From: Pandoraea sp. PE-S2T-3
GTDB lineage: Bacteria; Pseudomonadota; Gammaproteobacteria; Burkholderiales; Burkholderiaceae
Direction of reading: 5' to 3'
Length of the DNA stretch: 64,000 nucleotides
Assembly (NCBI RefSeq): GCF_002179965.1
Contig: NZ_NGUQ01000012.1
Location: 92,612 to 156,611, forward strand
In this document: piece after piece, positions 1 to 9,315 of the stretch
Numbering within the stretch: the stretch's first letter is position 1
Layout: each line of letters opens with the position of its first letter
Notes under the pieces: model-generated
The model's database searches: none
What the model was told of the DNA's origin: nothing
What the model saw: the letters and a program-made list of their open reading frames with translations, nothing else
Translations under genes and position numbers: made by a program

Positions 1-2
1 CG

Positions 3-884
3 CAGGCCGTCTATGCGACGTCGGAGCATGCGCGCACGCGCTCGATCAAGGGTTACGTGCAGTTGGGCAAGATTGCACTGTACGTGGTCGCGGCCATTGC
101 CATCGTGGCGACCATCATCGATCGATCGCCGTGGTTGCTGCTCTCGGGGCTGGGGGCGATGTCGGCGGTGCTGTTGCTGGTGTTCAAGGACACGATCATG
201 TCGTTCGTGGCGAGCGTGCAGCTCACCTCCAACGACATGCTGCGCGTGGGCGACTGGATCGAGATGCCGCAGGTTGGCGCCGATGGCGACGTGGTGGATA
301 TCGCGTTGCACACGGTGAAAGTGCAGAACTGGGACAAGACGATCACGACGATTCCGACGTGGCGGATGATCTCGGAGAGCTTCCGGAACTGGCGCGGCAT
401 GCAGCAGGCGGGCGGGCGACGCATCAAGCGCACGTTGTGCATCGATGCGGGCAGCGTGGGCTTTTTGGACGAGAGCGAAATCGAGCGCTTGTCGAAGGTG
501 CATCTGCTGGCGCCGTATCTCTCGGAGAAGCAGCGCACGATTGCCGAGGCGAATGCCGCATTGGGCAATGCGGCGGGTGTGCTGGCGAATACGCGCCGGC
601 TGACGAACATCGGCACGTTCCGCGCGTATGCGCTGGCGTATCTGAAGTCGCATCCGAATATTCACGAGAACATGACGTGCATGGTGCGCTCGCTGGAGCC
701 GTCGGCCACGGGCATTCCCGTCGAGCTGTACTGCTTCACGAACACCATCGTGTGGGCCGAATACGAGCGCGTGCAGGGTGACGTGTTCGACCACCTGCTG
801 GCGATCCTGCCCGAGTTCGGCCTGCGCATGTACCAGAACCCGGCCGGTGCCGATTTGCTGCGCTGGCAGCAGCGGGCGGCTTGA
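3..884 (+). CDS. Mechanosensitive ion channel family protein (YbdG/MscM-like), 5' partial
   Basis: The reading frame is open from the first bases of the window, so the N-terminus and first membrane helices lie upstream. What remains starts with a helix at about residues 20-38, then a second hydrophobic stretch that would be the pore-lining helix, followed by a soluble MscS-type beta domain (VGDWIEMP, then VQNWDKTITTIPTW) and an alpha/beta C-terminus. The VQNWDKTITTIP block and the long C-terminal domain are typical of the YbdG branch rather than short MscS. Inferred role: inner-membrane tension-gated channel protecting against osmotic downshock. The family assignment is confident; the gating properties cannot be read from sequence. 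Confidence 0.85.
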   Translation, partial: QAVYATSEHARTRSIKGYVQLGKIALYVVAAIAIVATIIDRSPWLLLSGLGAMSAVLLLVFKDTIMSFVASVQLTSNDMLRVGDWIEMPQVGADGDVVDIALHTVKVQNWDKTITTIPTWRMISESFRNWRGMQQAGGRRIKRTLCIDAGSVGFLDESEIERLSKVHLLAPYLSEKQRTIAEANAALGNAAGVLANTRRLTNIGTFRAYALAYLKSHPNIHENMTCMVRSLEPSATGIPVELYCFTNTIVWAEYERVQGDVFDHLLAILPEFGLRMYQNPAGADLLRWQQRAA

Positions 885-906
885 CTGGCGTAGATGGCAG
901 ATAGCA

Positions 907-935
907 AAAGGGCTCCCGAGGGAGCCCTTTCTTTC
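907..935. terminator. Bidirectional intrinsic terminator
   Basis: A 10-bp perfect stem (907-916 pairing with 921-930) with a CGAG loop is flanked by A-rich sequence on the left and T-rich sequence on the right. It sits between the converging channel gene and the flavin oxidoreductase gene and can serve both strands. Confidence 0.85.
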
Positions 936-958
936 ACTCTGAATGATGCGTGGCGAGC

Positions 959-2083
959 TTACGCCACCGCCGCATCCAACGTCGGATAGTCCACATAACC
1001 ACGGGCGTCGCCGCCGTAAAGCGTGTCGCGGTCGAGCGGGTTGAACGGGCCGCCGCGCTTGAGGCGTTCCACCAGATCCGGGTTCGAGATGAACGGTTTG
1101 CCGAAGGCGATCAGATCCGCGAGGTTGTCCTTGCGTGCCTCGATCGCCAGTGCGAGGTCATAGCCGTTGTTGGCCATGTAGGTGCCGTTGAACAAGCGAC
1201 GCAGCTTCTGCAAATCGAAGCCGTCCGGCACTTCGCGCGGGCCGCCCGTTGCCCCTTCGACCACGTGCAGATACACGAGACCGAAACGGTTCAACTGTTC
1301 CACGGCATAGGTGAACACCGGTTCCGGATTGCTGTCGCCGCAATCGTTGGCCGGGCTGATCGGCGAGAGACGAATGCCGACGCGATCGCCGCCCCACACA
1401 TCGACGACGGCCTGCGTGACTTCCAGCGTCAGACGCACACGGTTCTCGATGCTGCCGCCGTACTGATCGGTGCGATGGTTCGTCTTGTCGCGCATGAATT
1501 GGTCGAGCAGATAACCGTTCGCGGCGTGGATTTCCACCCCGTCGAAACCGGCGCGCTTGGCGCACTCTGCCGCATGACGGTATTGCTCGACGATGCCCGG
1601 AATCTCGGACGTCTCAAGCGCACGCGGCGTCGGGTGCGGTTCGAACCCATGTTCGGTGAAGGCCTTGCCGGCCGGCTGAATGGCCGAAGGCGCGACCGGC
1701 AGTGCGCCGTCCGGTTGCAGCGACGGGTGCGAGATACGGCCCACGTGCCAGAGCTGGCAGAAAATCTTGCCGCCCTTGGCGTGCAGGGCGTCGTTCACTT
1801 GCTTCCAGCCGGCGACTTGCTCGTCGGTGTAAATGCCGGGCGTGAACGCGTAGCCCTTGCCTTGCTGCGAAATGTTGGTGGCTTCGCTGATGATCAGGCC
1901 GGCCGATGCACGTTGTGCGTAATACTCGGCGACCAGCGGGCCCGGCACGTCGCCGGCACTGGCGCGGCTGCGGGTCAGCGGCGCCATCACGACGCGGTTG
2001 CTCAGTTCGAGCGGGCCCAGCCGGTACGGCGAAAAAAGGTCCGTGTCGAGTGACGAGAGTTGGGTAGCTTGGGAATCCGTCAT
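959..2083 (-). CDS. Old Yellow Enzyme family alkene reductase (NADH:flavin oxidoreductase)
   Basis: A 374-residue FMN-dependent TIM-barrel enzyme that would use NAD(P)H to reduce activated C=C bonds or nitro compounds (NemA/XenA-type). The N-terminal block LFSPYRLGPLELSNRVVMAP and the QLWHVGRISHPS block bind FMN. The substrate-binding pair His186/Asn189 followed by Tyr191 (HAANGY) matches the OYE active site. The start at 2083 has an AGGACC ribosome site upstream; the open frame continues further upstream but has no family similarity there. An MFS transporter lies 68 bp upstream on the same strand, so the two may be co-transcribed. The physiological substrate is unknown. Confidence 0.9.
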   Translation of the reverse strand: MTDSQATQLSSLDTDLFSPYRLGPLELSNRVVMAPLTRSRASAGDVPGPLVAEYYAQRASAGLIISEATNISQQGKGYAFTPGIYTDEQVAGWKQVNDALHAKGGKIFCQLWHVGRISHPSLQPDGALPVAPSAIQPAGKAFTEHGFEPHPTPRALETSEIPGIVEQYRHAAECAKRAGFDGVEIHAANGYLLDQFMRDKTNHRTDQYGGSIENRVRLTLEVTQAVVDVWGGDRVGIRLSPISPANDCGDSNPEPVFTYAVEQLNRFGLVYLHVVEGATGGPREVPDGFDLQKLRRLFNGTYMANNGYDLALAIEARKDNLADLIAFGKPFISNPDLVERLKRGGPFNPLDRDTLYGGDARGYVDYPTLDAAVA

Positions 2084-2151
2084 TGCTGAAGGTCCTGTGA
2101 AAGTTGGGGGTTGCTGTGCTGCACAAAAACCTGCACAGGTTAAGGCAATTT

Positions 2152-3438
2152 TTAAGCGCTTGCAGGGCTCGCACTCGTCGGTGCCCGGCGCGCAATACGC
2201 AGCACCATGAAGGCGCCAATGATGCACACGCCGCCCGAGAGCATCGACGCCATCGTGTAGTTGCCCAGCGTGGCCCGAAGCGAGCCCGCGACCAGTGCCG
2301 CCGTCGCTGCACCGAGTTGGTGCCCCGCCACGATCCAGCCGAAGACGATCGGCGCCATGGTCTTGCCGAACACGTCGGTGGTCAGGCGCACCGTCGGCGG
2401 CACCGTGGCAATCCAGTCGAGGCCGTAGAACAGGGCAAACAGCGGCAGGCCGAAGAAGTCCAAGCCGAACGCATGGGGCAGATAGATCAGCGACAGACCA
2501 CGCAGCCCGTAGTACCAGAACAGCAGCACACGGCTGTTGTAGCGGTCAGACAGCCAGCCGGAGAGCGTCGTGCCCACGAGATCGAGCACGCCCATCGCGG
2601 CGAGAATACCGGCGCCCTTGACCTCCGAGATGCCATAGTCGCCACACATCGCGATGAAGTGCGTGCCGATATAACCGTTGGTGCTGGCGCCGCAGATGAA
2701 GAAGCTGAAGAAGAGCAGCCAGAAGTCGCGCTTGCCGGCTGCCATGCGCAGTACCGACAGCGCGTGCTTCAGCGGGTTGCCTTGGGCGAGTTGCACGTCG
2801 GGGGCGTCTTCCGGCGCGCCCACCGGGCGCAGACCGACCGAGCCCGGACGCTCAGGCACCAGCAATGCGACCAGCGGCAGCACGAGCGCAGCAACGACCG
2901 CGACGATCAGCACGACCGGACGCCAGCCGTAACGCTCGGTGATGGCGGCCATCATCGGCAGGAAGACCATCTGGCCCGTCGCCGAACTGGCCGTGAGAAT
3001 GCCCATGGCAAGGCCACGGTGCGTATGGAACCAGCGATTCGAGACGGTCGCCGCGAGCGTCACCGCTGCGACACCGGTACCGCCACCGACCATCACGCCC
3101 CAGATCAGGATCATCTGCCACGGGGCGGTCATCAACGAGGAGAGGGCAGTGCCCGAAGACAACAGCAACAAGGCGACCATGACCGTCGGACGAATGCCGA
3201 AACGCTGCATCGCCGCCGCCGCAAACGGTCCGGTCAGGCCATACAGCGCAAGGTTCACGGAAATCGCCAGCGACACCGTGGCGCGGCTCCAGCCGAAATC
3301 GTGCTCCAGCGGCACCATCATCACGCTGGGCGTGGCGCGAATGCCCGCGGAGGCGAGCAGGACGAGGAAAATCACGCCCACGACGATCCACCCGTAGTGG
3401 AAATGGCCGTTGATGCGTCTTGCAATGGCTGCCTTCAT
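2152..3438 (-). CDS. MFS transporter, monocarboxylate/OFA-like
   Basis: A 428-residue protein with twelve predicted membrane helices. It begins with HYGWIVV, a common opening in the oxalate:formate antiporter/monocarboxylate branch of the major facilitator superfamily. I chose the start at 3438 because AAGGA lies about 9 nt upstream; an upstream ATG at 3498 would add 20 polar residues that do not look like a transporter N-terminus. It is divergent from a TetR regulator gene with a palindromic site between them, and is followed by the OYE reductase gene. This suggests a TetR-controlled unit for uptake or export of an organic acid or of a compound that the reductase modifies. The substrate cannot be named. 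Confidence 0.8.
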   Translation of the reverse strand: MKAAIARRINGHFHYGWIVVGVIFLVLLASAGIRATPSVMMVPLEHDFGWSRATVSLAISVNLALYGLTGPFAAAAMQRFGIRPTVMVALLLLSSGTALSSLMTAPWQMILIWGVMVGGGTGVAAVTLAATVSNRWFHTHRGLAMGILTASSATGQMVFLPMMAAITERYGWRPVVLIVAVVAALVLPLVALLVPERPGSVGLRPVGAPEDAPDVQLAQGNPLKHALSVLRMAAGKRDFWLLFFSFFICGASTNGYIGTHFIAMCGDYGISEVKGAGILAAMGVLDLVGTTLSGWLSDRYNSRVLLFWYYGLRGLSLIYLPHAFGLDFFGLPLFALFYGLDWIATVPPTVRLTTDVFGKTMAPIVFGWIVAGHQLGAATAALVAGSLRATLGNYTMASMLSGGVCIIGAFMVLRIARRAPTSASPASA

Positions 3439-3532
3439 GGCGGGAATCCTTGCGGTTCCGGGGGACCGCGTCACGATTTCGGGAACGTTGCCTGTCACGA
3501 TGCTGTCTATCGGGATAACGGTTTGTGACAGC

Positions 3533-3576
3533 TCGGTAACATGAGGTTGCCATGTTATGAACCGATCGGTAACATG
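3533..3576. promoter_or_regulatory. Candidate TetR operator in the divergent MFS/TetR promoter region
   Basis: The 11-mer TCGGTAACATG occurs twice in direct orientation (3533-3543 and 3566-3576). The second copy forms an inverted repeat with CATGTTATGAACCGA (3551-3565) around the perfect palindrome ACCGATCGGT (3561-3570). This is the usual shape and position of an autoregulated TetR-family operator. It is a sequence inference only. Confidence 0.6.
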
Positions 3577-3681
3577 TCAAGCATTCCTTTGTGACGGCAG
3601 GGGCTTTCAGCAGCCCGCCAGCGCACTGCCGAGGCGCCGCATGCCTTCCGTCACAAATCATAGAATCAGGAGCGCCAGAGA

Positions 3682-4365
3682 ATGGCCAAAACGATAGCCC
3701 CGGACCCCACGCAAGCCACCCGCGCGGAAGGCTCCCCCGCAACGGGCCGCAGCACGGTCAAAGGCGGGCGTCATGTGACGCCGGCACCGTTGGCGCAGCA
3801 GTATCTGCTCAATGCCGCCGTGGAGTTGTTCCACACGGAGGGTGTGCGGGCTGTGGGGGTGGACGCCGTCGTCAAGCGTGCGGGCGTCAACAAGATGTGC
3901 CTGTATCGCCAGTTCGCGTCGAAGGACGAACTGATTCTGGCGTATCTGGATGAAATGCAGACGTGCAGTCTTCAGCGCATCGACGAGAGCATTGCCCGTC
4001 GACCGGGCGAGCCGGGCAAGCAGTTGCTTCAGATCTTCGTGGATTTGGCGGAACGTGCGAGCCATCCCGGCTACCGCGGGTGCCCGTTCGTGAACGTGGC
4101 CGCCGAATTTCCGGACCCGGAACACCCGGCCCGCAAGTCGGTGGTGAACTACAAGGCGGAAGTGGTGCGCCGCTTCACCGAGCTGGCAACGGCGGCCGGA
4201 TTGCAGGAACCGGCCCCGTTGGTCGATGCGCTGTCGCTGGTGCTCGAAGGGGCCTACGCCGCGAGCCAGACGTTCGGCCCGGGGTCGGCCCCGCTGCGGG
4301 TGTTGCCCACGGTGGCAGGGCAGATCATCGACGCGGCGCTATTGGAAGTGGCTGCACCTGCCTGA
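3682..4365 (+). CDS. TetR/AcrR family transcriptional regulator
   Basis: A 227-residue repressor candidate. After a disordered 30-residue N-terminus comes a TetR helix-turn-helix (about residues 36-82, with AVELFHTEGVRAVGVDAVVKR and LYRQFASKDELI), then a ligand-binding domain containing a GCPFVNVAAEFPD block seen in one TetR subfamily. The start at 3682 has AGGAG about 10 nt upstream. It is divergent from the MFS transporter, whose promoter region contains a matching palindrome, so local and autoregulation is the simplest model. It ends 3 bp from the converging chemoreceptor gene. The inducer is unknown. Confidence 0.88.
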   Translation: MAKTIAPDPTQATRAEGSPATGRSTVKGGRHVTPAPLAQQYLLNAAVELFHTEGVRAVGVDAVVKRAGVNKMCLYRQFASKDELILAYLDEMQTCSLQRIDESIARRPGEPGKQLLQIFVDLAERASHPGYRGCPFVNVAAEFPDPEHPARKSVVNYKAEVVRRFTELATAAGLQEPAPLVDALSLVLEGAYAASQTFGPGSAPLRVLPTVAGQIIDAALLEVAAPA

Positions 4366-4368
4366 ACC

Positions 4369-5991
4369 TCAGGCCGCCAGACGCTTCATGGCCACCGACG
4401 CCGTTTGTGTTCTCAGCGGACCTGACGACATCTCGACGTGCTGTCCGGTGGCCATCCGGAAGGCGGCTACGGCGGCATCGAGTTGATGGGCCTGATCTTC
4501 CATCGAAGCGGCTGCGGCGGCGGCTTGCTCCACCAACGCGGCGTTCTGCTGCGTCACTTCATCCATCTGCGTGACTGCCCGGCTGACTTGTTCGATGCCG
4601 TGACTCTGTTCGCTCGATGCGGCGGAAATCTCGCCCATGATGTCGGTCACGCGGCGCACGGCCTGCACCACGTCGTGCATCGTCTGTCCGGCTTGCGCGA
4701 CGAGCACCGAGCCGTCCTGCACTCGGCCGTTCGACGCTTCGATCAGTTCCTTGATTTCCTTCGCTGCGGCGGCGCTGCGCTGGGCTAGCGTACGCACTTC
4801 GCCTGCCACGACGGCAAAGCCCCGGCCCTGTTCACCGGCACGCGCAGCTTCCACGGCGGCGTTCAACGCCAGAATATTCGTCTGGAACGCAATGCCGTCG
4901 ATCACGCTGATGATGTCGACGACCTTGTTCGAACTCGACGAAATGCCTTCCATCGTCGCCACCACCTGATCGACCACTTGTCCGCCGCGCACGGCAATGG
5001 ACGAGGCGCTCTCGGCGAGCTGGCTGGCCTGACGCGCGTTGTCGGCGTTCTGGCGAACGGTCGAGGTCAGTTGCTCCATCGACGATGCCGTCTCTTCCAG
5101 TGCCGCCGCCTGCTGCTCGGTACGCGCCGACAGATCTGTATTGCCTTCGGCGATCTCGCGCGCGGCCGTCGTAATGGCACCGGTGCCGCTGCGAATCCGC
5201 CCGATCATCTGTTGCAGATTTCCCTGCATGCGTTGCATCGCGTAAAGCAGGCTGTCGCGATCGCCCTGACGCAGCTTCACTTGCGTGAGCAGATCGCCAT
5301 CGGCGATGCGCGAGGCGATGTCGGCCGCGTATTCCGGTTCGCCGCCCAGACTGTCGCGCACGTTGCGGATGATGAGCAGCATGACGGCGGAAACTGCCAG
5401 ACCGATGACGGCCAGAATGGCGCCCCAGCGCAGCAGCGCGCCGACAAAGGCGGCGTTGATGTCGTCGACGTAGACGCCGGTCGTCAGATACCAGTCCCAC
5501 GGGGTATAGGCCCCTACGCGGCTGATCTTCTCGACGGGTTTGTCCGAGCCCGGCTTGGGCCAGAGATAGGTCACGAAGGGATTGTCGGTGCGCGCAGCGG
5601 CGACGATGTCCGAGAACATGAGCTTGCCCGACGGGTCGCGGAACTGGCTCATATCCTTGCCTTCGAGCTTCGGATTGACCGAGTTCAGCACAATCACCCG
5701 CTGCGAGTTCAAGATACCGAAATAGTTGTCGCCATCGTAACGGATCGCACCGATCTGCTCGCGGGCGAGTTTCTGTGCGTCGGGGACAGTCATTTCGCCG
5801 CGTTCGGCGCGCTCGGCGTAGTGCTTCACGAGACTGAGGCCCGAATCGACCACGTGAGTGAGCCCCGCGCGACGCTCGGTGAGCATCGTATTGCGCTGGG
5901 CCCAGGCGCCCCACACTGCCATGACCAGCAGACTGACCCACATCAACCCGACGGCCGACCACAACTTCGCATTCAAACTCAATCGCTGCAT
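4369..5991 (-). CDS. Methyl-accepting chemotaxis protein with Cache sensor domain
   Basis: A 540-residue transmembrane chemoreceptor. Helix 1 spans about 8-30, and a periplasmic single Cache-type domain follows (about 35-185, with [11 protein letters not shown] and [16 protein letters not shown]). Helix 2 is at about 187-208, then HAMP (209-262) and a cytoplasmic signalling domain whose hairpin tip carries the conserved [20 protein letters not shown] block. Methylation-type helices flank it ([20 protein letters not shown]). The start at 5991 is chosen over the upstream ATG because it places the first helix at the N-terminus. No other chemotaxis genes are nearby, so it is an orphan receptor. 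The ligand is unknown; this domain class often senses small organic acids. Confidence 0.9.
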   Translation of the reverse strand: MQRLSLNAKLWSAVGLMWVSLLVMAVWGAWAQRNTMLTERRAGLTHVVDSGLSLVKHYAERAERGEMTVPDAQKLAREQIGAIRYDGDNYFGILNSQRVIVLNSVNPKLEGKDMSQFRDPSGKLMFSDIVAAARTDNPFVTYLWPKPGSDKPVEKISRVGAYTPWDWYLTTGVYVDDINAAFVGALLRWGAILAVIGLAVSAVMLLIIRNVRDSLGGEPEYAADIASRIADGDLLTQVKLRQGDRDSLLYAMQRMQGNLQQMIGRIRSGTGAITTAAREIAEGNTDLSARTEQQAAALEETASSMEQLTSTVRQNADNARQASQLAESASSIAVRGGQVVDQVVATMEGISSSSNKVVDIISVIDGIAFQTNILALNAAVEAARAGEQGRGFAVVAGEVRTLAQRSAAAAKEIKELIEASNGRVQDGSVLVAQAGQTMHDVVQAVRRVTDIMGEISAASSEQSHGIEQVSRAVTQMDEVTQQNAALVEQAAAAAASMEDQAHQLDAAVAAFRMATGQHVEMSSGPLRTQTASVAMKRLAA

Positions 5992-6199
5992 TACTTCGTC
6001 ATCCCCACTCGTTCCGCTTAGGTGCTTGCTAAGTGCTTGCGCTGGCGGCGGCTGCCCTTGACGTCTCACAAGGCGGAGACGTCCGGGCGGTCCGGTTGTG
6101 TATTGGTTATCAGTGCCCCTGATGAAGGCACCGACCGAACGTGTGGTAACGGCAGTCTGGCGGCGGACTTGAGCGGAAGCGGCTTAGGGGGGAAAGGGC

Positions 6200-6790
6200 T
6201 TAACCGTGAATCACCACGAGCAGCCCGCGCGCCACGGACTTGCCCGCGTTGCGGATCGCATGGGCGCGGTCCGCGGGGTAGCGAGCCGTCTCGCCGGGCT
6301 TGGCGCGGCGCACGAACGTCTCGACTTCGATGTCCACCTGCCCGTCGAACACCGTGAAGTGCTCGCGGGTGCCGGGGTCATGCGGGTCGGAGACGAGCGC
6401 GGAACCCGGCTGGAGCGTGAGCTCATACCACTCGTATTTCCCGGCCAGCTCCATCGGGCCCAGGATCTTCAACTGATAGGCATGCTCCGCACCGGCCAGC
6501 GTGGGAATTTCGTGCTTGCCGATCACGCGCACCGGTTCCGGGTCGCCAGCAGGCGCGCCGAGTAGCTGATCGAGCCGCACGCCCAGTGCGTTGGACAGCC
6601 GCCAGGCCACGGCGATGGTCGGATTGGCCTTGTCGCGCTCGATCTGGGAGAGCATCGACTTCGAGACGCCCGAGGCGCGCGAGAGGGTTTCCAACGTCAT
6701 GCCGCGTTCTTTGCGCAGTTGCTGAATCATGTCGCCGACCGGCGGCGGTGCCGTCGGCACGGTCGCGGGCGTTGCGGGGGTGCTTGCCAT
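6200..6790 (-). CDS. XRE-family regulator with C-terminal cupin domain
   Basis: A 196-residue protein with an N-terminal helix-turn-helix of Cro/CI type (about 20-75; MTLETLSRASGVSKSMLSQIE) and a C-terminal cupin sensor domain (about 105-190; REHFTVFDGQVDIEV and PADRAHAIRN). Proteins of this layout usually repress or activate an adjacent metabolic operon. Here it is divergent from kbl-tdh, so control of threonine catabolism is likely but inferred. GGAAAG precedes the start. Symmetrical AT-rich sites lie in the shared promoter region. Confidence 0.88.
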   Translation of the reverse strand: MASTPATPATVPTAPPPVGDMIQQLRKERGMTLETLSRASGVSKSMLSQIERDKANPTIAVAWRLSNALGVRLDQLLGAPAGDPEPVRVIGKHEIPTLAGAEHAYQLKILGPMELAGKYEWYELTLQPGSALVSDPHDPGTREHFTVFDGQVDIEVETFVRRAKPGETARYPADRAHAIRNAGKSVARGLLVVIHG

Positions 6791-6814
6791 ATTCTTTCCG
6801 GGATATTAGAATTT

Positions 6815-6841
6815 TTCAATATATTGAAACTAGTTCAATAT
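6815..6841. promoter_or_regulatory. Palindromic operator candidate between xre-cupin gene and kbl
   Basis: TTCAATATATTGAA (6815-6828) is a perfect 14-bp palindrome. A further TTCAATAT half site at 6834-6841 repeats it 19 bp later. The site is in an AT-rich island of an otherwise GC-rich region, just upstream of the XRE-family gene start, so it is the best candidate for that regulator's operator. Confidence 0.6.
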
Positions 6842-6918
6842 AAAGTATAGTTTCCGCTAAGGTGAATGCCTGCATGGTAGCAGAGCGCACCGGCCGAACG
6901 ACCGAGGAGATGCACACG

Positions 6919-8136
6919 ATGACCGCACAAACCCCGGAAGCCCGCGAGGGCTTCTATCAGCAACTGACCGAACGACTCGAAGACACGCGCCGCCAAGGCC
7001 TTTTCAAGCAGGAACGCGTGCTCATGTCGCGGCAGGGGCCGGAGGTAATGTGCGACGACGGGGTGACCCGCATCAATTTGTGTGCCAACAACTATCTCGG
7101 CCTCTCGGGCAGCGAATCGCTGGTCAAGGCCGGCCAGAAGGCGCTCGAAGACTTCGGCTTCGGCCTGTCGTCGGTGCGCTTCATCTGCGGCACGCAAGGC
7201 CCGCACAAGGAACTTGAGGCACGCATCGCCGCCTATCTCGGCACGGAAGACGCCATCCTGTATGCCGCCGCGTTCGACGCCAACGGTGGTGTGTTCGAGC
7301 CGCTGTTCGACGAGCAGGACGCCATCATCTCCGACGCGCTGAACCACGCCTCGATCATCGACGGCGTGCGGCTGTGCAAGGCGCAACGTCTGCGCTTCGC
7401 CCACAACGACATGGAAGACCTGGAGCGCCAGTTGCAAGCGGCCGCCGGGGCGCGTCACCGCATCATCGTCACCGACGGCGTGTTCTCCATGGACGGCACG
7501 ATTGCGCAGCTCGACCGCATCGTCGCGCTGGCGGAACAGTATGGCGCGCTGATCATGATCGACGAGTGTCATGCGACCGGTTTCATGGGCGCGACCGGGC
7601 GCGGCACGCATGAACATCATGGTGTGATCGGCAAGATCGACATCATCACGGGCACGCTGGGCAAGGCGCTGGGCGGCGCGATGGGCGGCTTCACGGCCGG
7701 GCGCCGCGAAGTCATCGAGACGTTGCGTCAGCGCTCGCGTCCGTATCTCTTCTCGAACAGTCTGGCGCCGGCCATTGTCGGCACGTCGCTGGCGGTGTTC
7801 GACGAACTCGAACACTCGTCGGCACGCCGTGAGCAGTTGCATGAGAACACGGCGTTCTTCCGCCACGAAGTGGCTGCGCTGGGTTTCACGATCAAGCCGG
7901 GCACGCACCCGATCGTGCCGGTGATGCTGTTCGACGCCACGCTGGCGCAAAGCTTCGCGCAACGCCTGTACGAACTGGGCGTGATCGCCACGGGCTTCTT
8001 CTATCCGGTGGTGCCGCAGGGGCAGGCGCGCGTGCGCGTGCAACTCTCGGCGGCCCACACGCGTGAACAACTCACGCGCGCGCTGGCCGCCTTTGCGCAG
8101 GCCGGTAACGAACTCGGCATTCTCAAGCAAGGTTGA
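6919..8136 (+). CDS. kbl: 2-amino-3-ketobutyrate coenzyme A ligase (glycine C-acetyltransferase)
   Basis: A 405-residue PLP enzyme of the alpha-oxoamine synthase family, close to the usual length of about 398. It cleaves 2-amino-3-oxobutyrate with CoA to glycine and acetyl-CoA, the second step of threonine degradation. The PLP lysine is Lys249 in TGTLGKALGG, and the cofactor-binding DECHATGF block is at about 215-222. The start at 6919 is set by GAGGAG 9 nt upstream; the open frame starts earlier but without a ribosome site. It is followed after 2 bp by the threonine dehydrogenase gene, a tight operon. Regulation by the divergent XRE-cupin protein is inferred. Confidence 0.95.
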   Translation: MTAQTPEAREGFYQQLTERLEDTRRQGLFKQERVLMSRQGPEVMCDDGVTRINLCANNYLGLSGSESLVKAGQKALEDFGFGLSSVRFICGTQGPHKELEARIAAYLGTEDAILYAAAFDANGGVFEPLFDEQDAIISDALNHASIIDGVRLCKAQRLRFAHNDMEDLERQLQAAAGARHRIIVTDGVFSMDGTIAQLDRIVALAEQYGALIMIDECHATGFMGATGRGTHEHHGVIGKIDIITGTLGKALGGAMGGFTAGRREVIETLRQRSRPYLFSNSLAPAIVGTSLAVFDELEHSSARREQLHENTAFFRHEVAALGFTIKPGTHPIVPVMLFDATLAQSFAQRLYELGVIATGFFYPVVPQGQARVRVQLSAAHTREQLTRALAAFAQAGNELGILKQG

Positions 8137-8138
8137 AC

Positions 8139-9113
8139 ATGGAACGGATCCTCATCATCGGCGCCAACGGGCAGATCGGCAGCGAACTCGTCGAAGCCCT
8201 GGCAGCGCAGTACGGCAAAGAGAATGTCGTGGCGACAGATATCGCACCGGGGCCGTCGCGCCATCCGGTGCACTACGAGACCCTCGACGTGCTTGATGCG
8301 GCGCGTCTGGCCGCGCTCGTGGAGCGCTTCGGCATCACCCAGATATTCCATCTGGCGGCGCTGCTGTCGGCCACCGGCGAAACCCGTCCGTTGCAGGCGT
8401 GGACGCTCAACATGAACGGGCTGCTCAACGTGCTGGAACTGGCCCGCGAGCACCAGTCGCGCAAGGGCTTGCGCGTGTTCTGGCCGTCGTCGATTGCCGC
8501 GTTCGGCCCGCACACGCCGGCCGTTGAAACGCCGCAGCTCGCGATCATGGACCCGACCACCATGTACGGCATCAGCAAGCAGGCGGGCGAGCGGCTGTGC
8601 GAGTACTACCACGCGAAGTTCGGCGTGGACGTGCGCAGCCTGCGCTATCCGGGTGTCATCAGCTACAAGACGCCCCCGGGCGGCGGCACGACCGACTACG
8701 CGATCGATATCTTCCAGTCGGCGCGCCGTGGCGAGACGTACACGTGCTTCCTGAAGGAAGACGCCACGCTGCCTATGATCTACATGCCCGACGCCGTGCG
8801 CGCCACGCTTGAGCTGATGAACGCCGACCCCTCGCGTCTGCGTGTGCGCTCGTCCTATAACGTGGCGGGGGTGAGCTTCGATCCGGCGACGCTGGCTGCG
8901 GCGATCGAACGTCGTGTGCCGGGCTTCACGGTGAAGTACGCGCCGGACTTCCGGCAAGCGATTGCCGAGACGTGGCCGCATACGCTCGACGACACGCATG
9001 CCCGCTACGACTGGGGCTGGCAGCCGGCGTTCGGTCTGGATGCGATGGTCGACGACATGCTCGCGAACGTTCCTCTCGACTGGCATGCGCCGGCCTTGGG
9101 AAACGCCGCCTGA
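8139..9113 (+). CDS. tdh: L-threonine 3-dehydrogenase, SDR (epimerase-like) type
   Basis: A 324-residue extended short-chain dehydrogenase oxidising L-threonine to 2-amino-3-oxobutyrate, the substrate of Kbl. The NAD-binding GANGQIG is at residues 8-14, and the catalytic Tyr143/Lys147 pair lies in YGISK after a PSSIAAFG block. This is the epimerase-like TDH family, not the zinc alcohol-dehydrogenase type found in E. coli. The ATG at 8139, 2 bp after the kbl stop, is preferred to the in-frame TTG inside kbl. The kbl context makes the substrate assignment strong. Confidence 0.9.
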   Translation: MERILIIGANGQIGSELVEALAAQYGKENVVATDIAPGPSRHPVHYETLDVLDAARLAALVERFGITQIFHLAALLSATGETRPLQAWTLNMNGLLNVLELAREHQSRKGLRVFWPSSIAAFGPHTPAVETPQLAIMDPTTMYGISKQAGERLCEYYHAKFGVDVRSLRYPGVISYKTPPGGGTTDYAIDIFQSARRGETYTCFLKEDATLPMIYMPDAVRATLELMNADPSRLRVRSSYNVAGVSFDPATLAAAIERRVPGFTVKYAPDFRQAIAETWPHTLDDTHARYDWGWQPAFGLDAMVDDMLANVPLDWHAPALGNAA

Positions 9114-9171
9114 AGGGCACGAGAGGGAAGAAGCGGCCGCGTCCTGCTTGACGTGGCCGTACTTCGGAGCC

Positions 9172-9315
9172 TTACTTCGGGTGATGTACCGCGTAGTAGA
9201 CCAATGCAGCGATGACCGCGAAGGTGACGGCCATGCCGCGACGGCGCCAGCGATAGCCAGAGGTGAAGGTGATGGCGCGTCCCCGGCCTTCTTCTTTCGA
9301 ATGGTAGTAGCTCAT
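9172..9315 (-). CDS. Small single-pass membrane protein, hypothetical
   Basis: A 47-residue protein beginning MSYYHSKEEGRGRAITF and ending with one hydrophobic helix (about 28-44, MAVTFAVIAALVYYAVHH). The open frame extends upstream to 9435, but the sequence there is arginine-rich and lacks a helix, so I chose the ATG at 9315. No strong ribosome site is visible. It converges with tdh. The basic stretch before the helix predicts an inner-membrane protein with N-in topology. I do not recognise a family. Confidence 0.45.
   Translation of the reverse strand: MSYYHSKEEGRGRAITFTSGYRWRRRGMAVTFAVIAALVYYAVHHPK

Noticed and set aside
2104..3528. Long plus-strand open frame opposite the MFS gene
   Set aside because: Antisense shadow with Arg/His/Gln-rich composition and no domain; the minus-strand transporter is clear.
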